The notes: a model not told the origin generated them from the letters alone. 64,000 nucleotides of DNA from Akkermansiaceae bacterium (GCA_025363295.1 JANYEC010000085.1:1-64000), one strand, 5' to 3'. Shown: positions 1 through 10,422, counted from the first letter of the stretch. Numbers and translations are program-made.

Positions 1-75
1 CGCCTCCACTCCGTCCGCCCCAACGGAAACCCTTGTCAAAACCACCCCAAACAACCAAAACCAAACCAAGCGCCA

Positions 76-216
76 GGTGTCATGAATCCTGGCGCAACGA
101 CCTACCTCCTCCGGTGTCATTTATCATTGGCGCAATACGGACTAATCCAGGGCGCACTCTAGAAGGCCTCCGAAGTAGTCGATAAGCGCTAAATTTGGCG
201 TCATTTGGCGGCGCAA
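76..216. repeat. three imperfect 20-23 bp direct repeats
   Basis: Three related units lie in the same orientation at 76-97, 113-135 and 197-216. Each begins GGTGTCAT or GGCGTCAT and ends GGCGCAA, with a variable centre. They sit just beyond the stop codon of the giant minus-strand gene. No coding potential is evident here. They could be a short intergenic repeat family or a binding-site array; the sequence alone does not decide. Confidence 0.55.
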
Positions 217-219
217 GAG

Positions 220-3200
220 TCACTGTGAGTGAGAGGGTTTTCTCATCGCTCCCATCGCTCCAACTAACACGCAGAGCAGCATTCCGAGCCACGAATAGCT
301 GCTGCTGACACGCTGGAGTTTCAAGTCGATCGACATCGGGCGGTCGCCATCGACTTGCACGCTGCGCCCGAATGTTAGGACGGTGCCGCGTTCGGGTAGA
401 GTGACATCGAGCGCAACGGGCGCGGGCTCGGCGGCGAGCTGTTGGGTGACGATGCGGTTGGCGATTTCCTTGAGGGCAGAATTTTCATCGGCCGTGTTCC
501 CTTCGAGAAAACGGTCGAATTGTTTGGGATCGTAGTTGTAGCCACCGCGCAAAACGGGATTGGCTTCGGCGGCGCGTTCGAGCTGCTCGTTAGCAAAGGT
601 AGCGTTAGATGAATTGTTATCGAGCGAAAGCTTCTGGCGGCGAGTGTTCAGTCCGAGAACCGCTTGTTGGGTCTTGAGCTGGCGGAGCTGGACACGAGCG
701 TCCTCGCCGGATGCGGCATCGAGCTGGTTGCTGCGAACCGCGTTTCCGAGAGCGATGCCGGCTTTTTCCTGATCGCCCGCACGCAGCCAGACGTTCGCTT
801 GATCGAGCAGAGCGACGGCGCTTTTTGAGGCACTTTGTTTTTTGCTTTCGACGAAGGATTGATATTCCTCCAAGCGAAACGAGCCCATCGCTTGCTGCTG
901 TTTCAAATCGAAATCGCCACGGTGATCGGTCATTTTCCAACCTTCCGGAACGAGCACGCGCCAAGTGAGACTTTCCATCGGCACGTTCAGGATCGGACCT
1001 TCGAGGTGTTTTCCTTTGGAAGTTCCGGCGGAGTAAACAAAATGCACGGTCGCGGGGCGGCCGACCTCCGGTGATGGAAAAACGTAGAACAACCATTCGT
1101 CACCCTCGCGGACCAAGGTGGCTCCCTCATCGTTTACTAGCACATTGAACAGTTCTGATTTTTTGGGCAGCTTCAGTCGCAGCGTCCCCTTCCCTGTCAC
1201 CTGCATCTTTAAATCCACTGCCGTTAATGCATCTCCATCCGGCGACATCAAAGTAGTTAGACTTCCATCCGACACACGCAGCTTTTGAAGATCGGCTAAC
1301 TGGTGGCGCTTCAAAACAACGGGCAACGGGCCTTCGGGATCCGCCACACGATAGGCCATCAGCGGCGCGACATTGCCAGCAGCTTGGCCGAGCGTGGATT
1401 GCAAGACGGCCCAATCTGCTTTCTGCCAGCCCCGTGGAAGGGTGCCGGATTCAAGTTCGAGCCGACCAGCTGCCCTCACGGCCACAAAGTAGGAAAGCTT
1501 CTTCACGTTTTCTAACACGAGCGGCTGAATCACCTCGGTGCCATCGTCCTTGCTGGCGCGTTGGAATTCGATGTCCACACTAGTTTCCCCTGCCACACCG
1601 CGTTGGAATTGGATTTCCCATAGCCCTTCTTCACCCGCGATCGGAACAAAATCCGCCACGGCCGCGCCACTGGCGCGCACGGTCGCCGCAGAGGTGGCAT
1701 CGAGGCCCGGAATTCTAACACGCAGAGATTTGAGTGAGGCATTTTCAATTTTATAACCGATCACAGCCCGCGTGAGCATCTGGCCTTCCCGGAGTGTGGC
1801 ATCGTGATAGACTTGCGCGGTCACCCAGGCATCGAGCCGGCTGATTGCTAGATTGAGCGACCAATCACTTTGTAAAAGCCGATAAGCCAGTGCCCCAGGA
1901 CGAGCGGCGGCGCGGGCGGAGTTGTTCGGAGCGTCTGCCAGTTCGCGCGGGTCAAGCTGGGAAACATTTTTGCGATCCACTGTGAGCACTTGTAAACCCC
2001 GCTCAGGAATTACGGTGACCACTCCCGTTTCACGGGAAGCATCACGCAGTGAAAGCCGTGGCACGGCCCACTTCGCCTGCGCACCGGGCGGACGGGCGGT
2101 GAGAGTGAGATTAAATTCGCGTTTGCCGATGGTCTTTCCTGATAGATGGAGAGTGAGAATACGAGTATTACCATTTTTCCCTTCTGTCCAATGGCTGAGC
2201 CCCTCTCCCGTAGCACTTTCGATTTCCAAGCCATCGGGGATTTCAAGATCCAGGCGAAAAACACCGGAGCGCGTAATCGTCACCGTTAGATCATCAGCGA
2301 TCACCATGCGATCCTCACCGAGCGAAACTAACTGCCACGAGTCCGCACGAATTTCTGGGGAAACGGCAGCCACTTTGACATGGGCTTTCACCGCACCGGA
2401 GCCATAACGGAAAGCGTTCTGTAGCACGACAAGCGGATTGCCTTCTTTGTCGCGCGGTACGAGGTTTCTTGTGAAATCCTCAGGATTCACGCGTGAGAGT
2501 CCTTCAACCGTTACCGTCTCAGGCTGGGTATCATCGCCGAAAGCGAGGGCGAGAAATCCGACTTCACCTGCGGCACCATTGACTCGGATCGGTTCGAGAT
2601 CGAGATTCATAGGCAAAGCACCTTCTCCGCGCTGAGTCTCAATGGTGAGTGCGAACGCTTGGGCTTGCGCCGGTTCCACGGAGACACGCAGCTCGTGTTT
2701 TTCTGGATCAAATCGCCACGAACCCACCGGACCATCGTTCACATCGCTCACGGTAAATCCTTCTGGTACACTCATCACTAACGACGAAACCTTACCCTGC
2801 GCGGTGCGGATCACCACCCTGTGCCTGCCATTCACCACACCCGGACCGGGCAGGTAAAGGTTAGAAACCTCAGAGAAAAAGCGCGTTTCCTCAGCACCGA
2901 TATTGCGTTGTTTTGGGCGGGCTTGAATGGTCACAAGAGAAGCCGGACCTAACACCATCACCGCACCACTTTCATTTTCCGTGAGACCTGATAGATCCTG
3001 AGTCTTCGCGGCGCTTGGTGAGAAAAACTCCCATCCGCTCTGATCCCAACGTACGGTGACCTGCCGCATGGCCGCGGGTCCGCCAGGCAAAGACCAGCCT
3101 TTCACGGGATCGGCTAGAGGCATTTCAAAGGTAGCCTTGCCGGTGAGTTTCCCACTGCTTTCGGCAACGAGAAAATAAGCATTAGTATCCCCTAACGGAG

Positions 3201-6200
3201 ACTTCACCACCCTGAGACCCGCTCCTGAGAAGCCATTGAGAGTCGCAGGGGGCTGGAGCAGCAAAAAGCGGTCGCCCGTAGTGGCGTGCAGAGTGATTTC
3301 CATGGTTCCATGAAGTCGCCCATCACTGATTTTCCAATCTTGTATCATGGACTCAGCAGATTTTACTCCGGGAATTTCTCCCGCTTGGATATGCCCCGAA
3401 CATAAAAAGGCTAGAAAGATCATGACCGCTGCGGATTCGATGGCTTTCGACCCACGTGCATCGCGCATTACCTGCCAGATTCGAGGCAACAGCCACCATA
3501 CACCCACGAATGCAATCACTCCGAACGAAAATGCTGCCCCTCCGGAAATTGATAGAGCCATCGCGAGAATCATCGACAAGCCAGCGACCATCAGCAGGCG
3601 CTGTTGCATTAACTTGCCAAATATGAGCGCCCCCACTCCCAATATGCCTATCAGCCCCATGCCGATGCCGATTCTTGCCGCCCAAGGAGCGACATTGCCT
3701 ATTTCCACTGCAACCTCGCTGCCCGCTGCCACAACTGGCGCGGCGTATTCTAACATATCGGCATTACCTCTGGCAGAAGTGGCAGCAGATAAACCAAGCA
3801 TCATCGAAATCGCGATGAAGCCAATCACCGCAAAGATCGAGAAAATCCGGCGCGCGCTCGCAGGCTCACCCTTACCAAGAATCAAAGCAGCAACACTCGA
3901 TAAGATAAGTGCCGCCAGGCCAGGCAAATGCCTACCCTGCCATTCCCAGCCGTTTTCTGCCAGAGCGGGGCGAACCAGTTGCGCGGAGCCGCCGCGTGGC
4001 ACCAGCGTGCGGCCATCGTCGCCGGTCACTGTCCACTCGCCGATGACCACCGGGGCTGCCAACTTCGGTGCGACAAGGTGAGGGCGGGTGGCATTTTCAG
4101 AACGTGCGCCATAGCGTAATGAAACTTCCACGGATTGGTTAGGGTCAGTCTTCAAGGGCAGCGGGATCAATGTCTCGCCGCCGTCCGAACGCGCGTTCAC
4201 GGACTCTCCATCGACTTTCGCTTCCCATAGAGAAACGCCTTTCGGGAGAATCATACGCATCGCATTGCGTCCTTTCGATTTAACGAAAAACCGAGCATCC
4301 GTCACCCATTGCCCATCGCGCGAAACTTGGCTGGATAGTTTGAGGAAATCGACGACTTGATCGACCGTTTCCCCCTGATCGAACCATTCAATTTTCATGC
4401 CGATTTTAAAATCTCGTGCCGTGTATTGCCATGCAGCTAACGTCGGCGCACTGCTGAGCAAACGGAATTCCGCGGGCAGCTCGGTGGGATCAATCGCGAG
4501 CAATGCACCTTCGCTCACCGGTTTCTCAAACTTCACTTGGAGCGGACTCACCACCTGCACATATCCCCGTTCTGCTTGCACGTCTAACGGCCGGACCTCG
4601 CCGGGTGTTAGTAAACCGCCACGGGCACTCATCGGCTGTTCGAAAGTGAGTAAAACGGTGCCCGTTCCAAGCACCGGACGCGAGAGTGGGATAGTCACGA
4701 TATTTCCTTCGCGCCGCCAATCGCGACCCACGTTCTGCCCGGTTACGTCGATATTTCCAGCCCCTTCCGGCACGGAGATTCTCCACCCGTTCGCCGGTGC
4801 ACCGACGACAAAGTAATTAATCAAAACGCTGCCATAAGCCGCGCCCGCCTTGAGCGAGTAAAGGTGAAACACATCCGCCTGCACGCTTTGACCCAGTGCC
4901 TCGACCGTTAGACCGACTTTCCAATCCCTCTCACGCAAGCGGAACGATTGCTGCAAACCCGCCGTTTTCTTCGGGAAAAATGTCACGGGGACTTCTGCCA
5001 CTCCATTGATTTTTCCAGCGCCTAACCGATAGCCTGCCGCTGCCACCGCACCCACATAACCGCGGCGCGATTTCACCCCCGGGAATCCGAGAGGAGAGAG
5101 CTCCCACCCACCTGCCTTCGCGGCATCGTTTTTCTCTAACTTTACGCTGACGAGCTGGCGATTTCCAACAGTCTGTTTAAAAATGATTTTTAGCATGCGA
5201 TGCCCATCCTTTGCCTCACTGGCCACGGCGTAGTCCGCCACCTCTGCACCTGTGACGGATGCCACAGCGTAGTCCGCCGGGATCTCGATTTCCCACTCGC
5301 GCAGCGGGGCCTCACGTATATCTAACTCAAGATCACTGGTGATCCGGCGGTCGGTCTCACCAAGTTCGTAAACGGTCACTTCGGTCACTCCGATTTCCGG
5401 CAACACTTGATCCGCTTGGATCGAATACCCATAGTCCGCTGATGGGAACCGATAGACAAAAACCTGCCGCAGTTTTTCATCCACACCGCCTGGGAATTGC
5501 CCGGGTGCGAGTTGAATCAGACCACGTGCATCAGCGACTTCAATTCTAACCGCACCTTCGTTCGCCACCCGCAACCAACCGCTGTGGCGGAGTGCACCCA
5601 CGGGAGCCATGCGCAGAGCTTCTGCCCGCACCGGAAAGCTGCCGAGCGCGGATTGAGCCTCTATCACAATGCGTCCACTGCCCTCGATGGGGCGGCTGAG
5701 TTTCACATCCAGTCGTCTCACATCGCCGTCTTGCCTCACTATCCAGCCGAGCACGGGATCCCCGGAAACAGATAGAACCTCGCCGGGACCGCTGAGTATG
5801 AGTGAGAGTTCCGACAGTTTACCCTGCAGCACGCGCAGGTCCACGGTGGTCATTTGGCGCAGCAGTCCGCTGCCCACACGGACGTCGCTCGTTTCGGTGC
5901 TAGAGAAAAAAAGTGCGCCATCCGCCACAGCATCGGTGGGGCGCCAAGCCATCGCAACCAGGCCATTCGCCGGGAGAAAGCCACGCCAGCTTTGGCCATC
6001 TCGTTCGGGGACTACGGCCAGCTCGCGGTTGAATGAAACTTTGTCTCCCAAGCCTTCGATCCAAAGCGGCACCACCACGCCAGCGGGCAATTTGAAGTCG
6101 AGAGTTTGCCAGTCGCCCTTATGTTTCACGGGCACTTCGATATCGAGAGCGACCGCAAATTCACCACTGCGCTCCGCAATTAGATCGTAAAAATAGCTGC

Positions 6201-7083
6201 CGCTTTTCTCTCTCAGAACCACATGCCAACCATCGCCGGAAACAGTGCCTGCCAGCGCGGCACCACCACCTAACAACTCAACCGACGAGCCTTCAGCCGC
6301 AGAGCGAGCCTTACCTGTCAGATGGAATGAAACGTTGTTGCCGTCTTCGGATTTTCTTCCCACGACGTTCACATCCATCATTTCCAAGCCGCGCGAGCCT
6401 GAGCCATTGGGGAAAACTTCGACGTCCAAAGCGGCAGCGCTGGTGCCGATGAATTGGTGGGAATCCGCTGAATGCACCGGGGCGAGGCCATCCGCTTTGA
6501 CAACTCGGATATCAACTCCGGCATCCGTGGTAATTTTGAGAGCGAGCGAAAATCCCGTGGCAACGCCGGGCGCAGGGAGAAGCAAATTACCATAATTCTT
6601 TTCAATTTTTAGCCGGGTTTTCACCACGACTTTGAGATCTATTGGAAATTTTCCTTCCACTGGCATCGGACGTACATCGAGAAAGCGCGAGCCATCTTCA
6701 GTGACCCGGACCGACCAATCGCGTAGGCCATCGCCAGTTACGGCAATCACATCCCCTGCCCCGCTGAGGCCGAGCGTTAGAGTTTCAGCCTTGCCTTGGT
6801 GAATATGAAAGGACAACCGCTGTTCGCTGATGATTTCTGATAGGCTCACCTGGGCATCGACTTCCGCAGTGGCGGAGAAGAAGAGCGGGACCTCTTTTGG
6901 GGCCTTCTCGACGGGAAGGATGACGACGCGGTCAGAGGGTTCTTGGGCGATCCCGAGTGTGGCAAGGGCGATAAGGAGAGTGAACTTTACTGTCCACTGG
7001 AAGAAGGAACAACAAGATCCCTGCTCATTATTTCTGGTAAATAGTGTTTTCATAACGGTTTGATTTTTGACACGGTTCGACAT
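220..7083 (-). CDS. giant membrane-anchored repeat protein (2287 aa), function unknown
   Basis: I do not recognise a named family. The N-terminus carries a hydrophobic, secretion-like segment (TLLIALATLGIAQ, about residues 34-46). About 1000 residues of beta-rich sequence follow, then a central cluster of several hydrophobic helices (about residues 1050-1230), a second beta-rich half, and a C-terminal membrane helix (SWLGMLLCVLVGAMGAM) before a short basic tail. A degenerate module recurs at least six times: alternating L/V strands, a V-x-G turn, a W or F, then R-x-L-x-V and P-V-x-G. It suggests tandem beta-sandwich domains outside the cytoplasm. A second possible start lies at 7053 (MKTLF). 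The gene is third in a unit with an ECF sigma factor and a VWA/anti-sigma protein, 30 bp after the latter, so regulation by that sigma factor is likely but inferred. A repeat-like sequence is embedded in the N-terminal codons. Confidence 0.85.
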   Translation of the reverse strand: MSNRVKNQTVMKTLFTRNNEQGSCCSFFQWTVKFTLLIALATLGIAQEPSDRVVILPVEKAPKEVPLFFSATAEVDAQVSLSEIISEQRLSFHIHQGKAETLTLGLSGAGDVIAVTGDGLRDWSVRVTEDGSRFLDVRPMPVEGKFPIDLKVVVKTRLKIEKNYGNLLLPAPGVATGFSLALKITTDAGVDIRVVKADGLAPVHSADSHQFIGTSAAALDVEVFPNGSGSRGLEMMDVNVVGRKSEDGNNVSFHLTGKARSAAEGSSVELLGGGAALAGTVSGDGWHVVLREKSGSYFYDLIAERSGEFAVALDIEVPVKHKGDWQTLDFKLPAGVVVPLWIEGLGDKVSFNRELAVVPERDGQSWRGFLPANGLVAMAWRPTDAVADGALFFSSTETSDVRVGSGLLRQMTTVDLRVLQGKLSELSLILSGPGEVLSVSGDPVLGWIVRQDGDVRRLDVKLSRPIEGSGRIVIEAQSALGSFPVRAEALRMAPVGALRHSGWLRVANEGAVRIEVADARGLIQLAPGQFPGGVDEKLRQVFVYRFPSADYGYSIQADQVLPEIGVTEVTVYELGETDRRITSDLELDIREAPLREWEIEIPADYAVASVTGAEVADYAVASEAKDGHRMLKIIFKQTVGNRQLVSVKLEKNDAAKAGGWELSPLGFPGVKSRRGYVGAVAAAGYRLGAGKINGVAEVPVTFFPKKTAGLQQSFRLRERDWKVGLTVEALGQSVQADVFHLYSLKAGAAYGSVLINYFVVGAPANGWRISVPEGAGNIDVTGQNVGRDWRREGNIVTIPLSRPVLGTGTVLLTFEQPMSARGGLLTPGEVRPLDVQAERGYVQVVSPLQVKFEKPVSEGALLAIDPTELPAEFRLLSSAPTLAAWQYTARDFKIGMKIEWFDQGETVDQVVDFLKLSSQVSRDGQWVTDARFFVKSKGRNAMRMILPKGVSLWEAKVDGESVNARSDGGETLIPLPLKTDPNQSVEVSLRYGARSENATRPHLVAPKLAAPVVIGEWTVTGDDGRTLVPRGGSAQLVRPALAENGWEWQGRHLPGLAALILSSVAALILGKGEPASARRIFSIFAVIGFIAISMMLGLSAATSARGNADMLEYAAPVVAAGSEVAVEIGNVAPWAARIGIGMGLIGILGVGALIFGKLMQQRLLMVAGLSMILAMALSISGGAAFSFGVIAFVGVWWLLPRIWQVMRDARGSKAIESAAVMIFLAFLCSGHIQAGEIPGVKSAESMIQDWKISDGRLHGTMEITLHATTGDRFLLLQPPATLNGFSGAGLRVVKSPLGDTNAYFLVAESSGKLTGKATFEMPLADPVKGWSLPGGPAAMRQVTVRWDQSGWEFFSPSAAKTQDLSGLTENESGAVMVLGPASLVTIQARPKQRNIGAEETRFFSEVSNLYLPGPGVVNGRHRVVIRTAQGKVSSLVMSVPEGFTVSDVNDGPVGSWRFDPEKHELRVSVEPAQAQAFALTIETQRGEGALPMNLDLEPIRVNGAAGEVGFLALAFGDDTQPETVTVEGLSRVNPEDFTRNLVPRDKEGNPLVVLQNAFRYGSGAVKAHVKVAAVSPEIRADSWQLVSLGEDRMVIADDLTVTITRSGVFRLDLEIPDGLEIESATGEGLSHWTEGKNGNTRILTLHLSGKTIGKREFNLTLTARPPGAQAKWAVPRLSLRDASRETGVVTVIPERGLQVLTVDRKNVSQLDPRELADAPNNSARAAARPGALAYRLLQSDWSLNLAISRLDAWVTAQVYHDATLREGQMLTRAVIGYKIENASLKSLRVRIPGLDATSAATVRASGAAVADFVPIAGEEGLWEIQFQRGVAGETSVDIEFQRASKDDGTEVIQPLVLENVKKLSYFVAVRAAGRLELESGTLPRGWQKADWAVLQSTLGQAAGNVAPLMAYRVADPEGPLPVVLKRHQLADLQKLRVSDGSLTTLMSPDGDALTAVDLKMQVTGKGTLRLKLPKKSELFNVLVNDEGATLVREGDEWLFYVFPSPEVGRPATVHFVYSAGTSKGKHLEGPILNVPMESLTWRVLVPEGWKMTDHRGDFDLKQQQAMGSFRLEEYQSFVESKKQSASKSAVALLDQANVWLRAGDQEKAGIALGNAVRSNQLDAASGEDARVQLRQLKTQQAVLGLNTRRQKLSLDNNSSNATFANEQLERAAEANPVLRGGYNYDPKQFDRFLEGNTADENSALKEIANRIVTQQLAAEPAPVALDVTLPERGTVLTFGRSVQVDGDRPMSIDLKLQRVSSSYSWLGMLLCVLVGAMGAMRKPSHSQ

Positions 7084-7113
7084 GGAAATGGGTAAATGCC
7101 TTGTAAATTCTGT

Positions 7114-10100
7114 TTATTCGAGTTTCCCAATCACCCAAAGCATTTCCGCGACGCGGGTGCTATTGCCGTAGAATTGTTTTACTAACGCCTTCGGGCCGGA
7201 GAGTTGTTTGAAATCAATCGCGTCTGCTAGGGGGCCGCCGCGCAGTTTTTCGGCGGCGAGCATCGAGAGCCCGGCGAGCTGCATAGCGGGCGCGGCACGA
7301 TCAAAGGACAAAGCGCTAGACTCGAAAGGAATGGTCCAAGTGCGTTCCACCATTTCGTCTTTTGCCGTATCGCGAAAACGCACACTTACTTCGCCGATCT
7401 CGCCGATTCCTTGGGGCAAGGTTTCGACTTGATAGATAGCGACCCCGGCTTCCTCGGCGGCGAGTTCGGCAGCATCGACCGCATCGTTGCGGAAGTCTTC
7501 TGTTTTTAAACGATCTTTCTCGAAACCGATCAACTTGTAGCGGCCGACACGCTCAGGGTTGAGATGCACCTGCACTTTCACATTCTCCGCAGCCGGACGG
7601 AAAGCCCCGGCGAGTTGACGGGCGAAGCTGTCGTTTTTTTCACCGCTAACAACATAATAGCGACCGTTTCCGTTGCGCGCGAGTTCGGATAGAAGACGGT
7701 CGTTGAGCCCATCTGCCCCAATGCCGGCGATATCGAACGCGATGCCTTTCTGGCGCATGGATTTTACGCGCTCGGCAAGGCGGTCGGGCTTGGCGTCGCC
7801 TAGATTAGCGGCTCCATCGGTAAAAAGCACGATACGGTTTTGTTGGCCAGCAATTTGGTGACGAGCGGCCATTTGTTCGCCGAGCTTGAGCGCTTCTTCC
7901 AAGTTAGTGCCACCTTCGCTAGCGGTTTGGTTGATGAGGTCGCCGAGTTTCTCGGCTTGATCGCCCGTAATATCATCGGCGAGCAAATGTGACTGGCGAG
8001 AGAAACCGATGACGGTGAGGTGATCGTTAGGTGTTAGTAAACCGCCGAGCTGTTTCAGAGCGTTTGCCATCGCAGCGCGGCGGTCTTCGCGTACCATCGA
8101 GCCAGATTGATCAATGAGCAACGTGAGCCTAAGCGGTTGTGAAGCACCGCGACCGGCCGCAGCGATTTTCAATGCGACGCGGACCAGATTTCGGCCTGGA
8201 ATAATCGGATGCGCAGATTGCTCGATGGTGGCTGCAACAGGTTCGTTAGATGTTGGCGCGGGATCGCCATAGTCCACGGCGTTATAGAACTGCTCGATCT
8301 TAATGCCAGTAGGATCGGGCCGATTGCCTTTTTCGAGCGCTGCCTTGGCGATCTGGAACGAGGCGTCGTTAATGTTGAGGGAGAAGGTGGAGTAGGGTTC
8401 TTCCACAGTCGCGATTTCTTCGATGGATTCGAGGGGTGTTTGGATGGGGGCGCTAGCTACGTCTGTTTTGAGAGAGAGGCCAGACGTTTCTGCAAACTCC
8501 ACACCCTCGCTGGCTGCTGAAGCTGACGGCTTCAAATCTTCATCTACCTTGGATAATGAATTTTCTTGAGCGCGACCTACGAAGGCAATGGCTCCTGGTT
8601 CAGAAGCCTTTCTAGCATGGTTCAAAAGTGACGGGGCTTCGTTGTTTTCTATCTGTTGGAAATCTGAGCGTGAAGAATTTGCGTCAATTCCTAAATTGGA
8701 TTTATCAGCGAGCCCATGACCGGGAGATTCGTTACTGTCTAACGGTAGCTCACTCGCTGTTTCACTTTCTGTTCTATTTGAAGTGAGCTCACGAGAGGGT
8801 GCGGAGGGCTGAAACATAGCACCGCCGCGGCGAGCTTCACTTTTTGGCTGAGACAAATTTGGAGCTCCAGCACCTTTGCCACCACCCGAAGCGTATCCCA
8901 CTCCATCAATGGAGTTAAAGGACCCGTTCCCAGCGAGGGCTCCGTGGTCGTTCTTCATTTCATCTTTGGCCTCTGAATCACTCAGGTTCGCATCGATATC
9001 ACTTAAAGCGGCGCTAGAACTCATGGTCCGGCTGCTTTGAGCAAGTTCCCCTGTAGCCAGAGTTTTTTTTGCTTTTGCTAGATCGGTGGCAGGCTCCATG
9101 GATCTTTCCTCGGCAGGAGCGTTGGAAGGGGTGTTTTCCGAATCGGAGAATCCAGCAGTGAAGGCACCTCCCTGAGCCTGCGATGCAACAACGCGAGGTT
9201 TGAAAGATCCCACTGCAAGCCCCGGCTGCGGTGCGGGAAGTGAGGCTGCTTTCTTTTCAACTTTTCCATCACTGCCGCGGTCATTGCTCGCCAGCTGTGC
9301 GGCTGCAGGCATCTTGGATAAAAATGGAATGGCAACGTGACTGGTGATTTCAGGTTGATCGATAACTTCAATACTATCATGGCCCATTTTGGCTGAAATC
9401 GTTCCCGCTATCTGTTTGAGCTTCATCTGTTGGAGCAACTGTTGATCTGTTTCGAAATCGCGCTTTGCCTCCACATAATCTTGGGCATCGAGTCCGCGCG
9501 TGATGGCTTCCTCACGCGCACCTCCATTTACGTCTGAAGCCCCGTAAAATGAATCCATTCCCTTATAGATAATGCCTTTAGTCCTAACGATCATGGCGAG
9601 AACCTTGCGGCGTTCCTCCACTTTATCCTCTTGATCGCGGATCGCTTTGTTGAGTTCAAACAAAGACTTTTCCGCATTTTTACGCTCAATTTCGGTCCGG
9701 TAGGCTTTGTAAGCTTTGACTACTTCGGCGGTGATGTCTCTGGCATCCTCAACGTTCGCATTCCTTGCGCGGATCGAGATCAGATCGGTTCCCTTGACGT
9801 TCTGAACCGTAACGCTTTTCTTCAGCAATCTCATCGCAGACTCCTTGTCCACCCCCCAGCGGTCTGCTAGATCAAGATTAGTAATTACTTTTTCAAGCGA
9901 ACTACGGCTCTTGATTTTTCCAAACTCCGTCCCGAAAAACTGTGGGGTTAAGGGTTGGTTGAAAGCACTCGCTGAATGAGAGCCTTCGAGCAGTGTGGTG
10001 CCATTCTGTGGCTTGATCTCAATGATCGCTTCGCTTTCAAATTCTTTAGGGAGAAAAGGGAAGATTGATAGAGTTAGAATCACACATGCCGCAATTGCTA

Positions 10101-10422
10101 ACAAGGCACGGCGTCCACTGCGGCGAAGATGGATTTCTTTATTAAGTTCCAGTCTGACAACTTTTTCCTCACCTAAGATTTCTTCCAGTGCCTTGCGTTT
10201 TTCATTGGGAAGTTTCCAGGAGTCATCACTCTCGGAGGATTGGGTTTCAGCGAGGATACTGTGGAGGGAACGCATGCGGCGCTGGAAAACAAGGAGTTCC
10301 GGGCGCTCGTCGCACAAACGTTCTAGCTCCGCCGCTTCGAAGGCGGAGGCCTCACCGAGCACCCACGCAACGATGCGGGCCTCAATGGGCTCGTCGCCAA
10401 TGGTGTCGAAGGGTTCGTTCAT
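7114..10422 (-). CDS. YfbK-like VWA protein with anti-sigma-like N-terminus and Wzz-like segment
   Basis: This 1102-residue protein is a mosaic. Residues 1-60 resemble the cytoplasmic head of planctomycete/verrucomicrobial anti-sigma factors (AWVLGEASAFEAAELERL). A transmembrane helix follows at about 104-125. A Wzz/chain-length-determinant-like region with coiled-coil character spans about 128-350. A Ser/Ala/Asn-rich linker reaches about residue 660. The C-terminal half matches the YfbK arrangement: VWA N-terminal domain (about 670-750), VWA domain with MIDAS motif LLIDQSGSM, metal Thr in EGGTNLEEAL and Asp in LFTDGAANLGD, then a DUF3520-like tail. The periplasmic part probably binds a ligand or partner through a metal ion. 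It starts 22 bp after the ECF sigma gene, the usual sigma/anti-sigma arrangement. A direct role in sigma control is inferred. Confidence 0.85.
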   Translation of the reverse strand: MNEPFDTIGDEPIEARIVAWVLGEASAFEAAELERLCDERPELLVFQRRMRSLHSILAETQSSESDDSWKLPNEKRKALEEILGEEKVVRLELNKEIHLRRSGRRALLAIAACVILTLSIFPFLPKEFESEAIIEIKPQNGTTLLEGSHSASAFNQPLTPQFFGTEFGKIKSRSSLEKVITNLDLADRWGVDKESAMRLLKKSVTVQNVKGTDLISIRARNANVEDARDITAEVVKAYKAYRTEIERKNAEKSLFELNKAIRDQEDKVEERRKVLAMIVRTKGIIYKGMDSFYGASDVNGGAREEAITRGLDAQDYVEAKRDFETDQQLLQQMKLKQIAGTISAKMGHDSIEVIDQPEITSHVAIPFLSKMPAAAQLASNDRGSDGKVEKKAASLPAPQPGLAVGSFKPRVVASQAQGGAFTAGFSDSENTPSNAPAEERSMEPATDLAKAKKTLATGELAQSSRTMSSSAALSDIDANLSDSEAKDEMKNDHGALAGNGSFNSIDGVGYASGGGKGAGAPNLSQPKSEARRGGAMFQPSAPSRELTSNRTESETASELPLDSNESPGHGLADKSNLGIDANSSRSDFQQIENNEAPSLLNHARKASEPGAIAFVGRAQENSLSKVDEDLKPSASAASEGVEFAETSGLSLKTDVASAPIQTPLESIEEIATVEEPYSTFSLNINDASFQIAKAALEKGNRPDPTGIKIEQFYNAVDYGDPAPTSNEPVAATIEQSAHPIIPGRNLVRVALKIAAAGRGASQPLRLTLLIDQSGSMVREDRRAAMANALKQLGGLLTPNDHLTVIGFSRQSHLLADDITGDQAEKLGDLINQTASEGGTNLEEALKLGEQMAARHQIAGQQNRIVLFTDGAANLGDAKPDRLAERVKSMRQKGIAFDIAGIGADGLNDRLLSELARNGNGRYYVVSGEKNDSFARQLAGAFRPAAENVKVQVHLNPERVGRYKLIGFEKDRLKTEDFRNDAVDAAELAAEEAGVAIYQVETLPQGIGEIGEVSVRFRDTAKDEMVERTWTIPFESSALSFDRAAPAMQLAGLSMLAAEKLRGGPLADAIDFKQLSGPKALVKQFYGNSTRVAEMLWVIGKLE

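Noticed and set aside
3347-4081. 244-residue plus-strand ORF inside the giant gene
   Set aside because: It is antisense to the helix-rich centre of the giant protein; Pro/Ala/Ile-rich composition follows from the reverse frame of hydrophobic codons.
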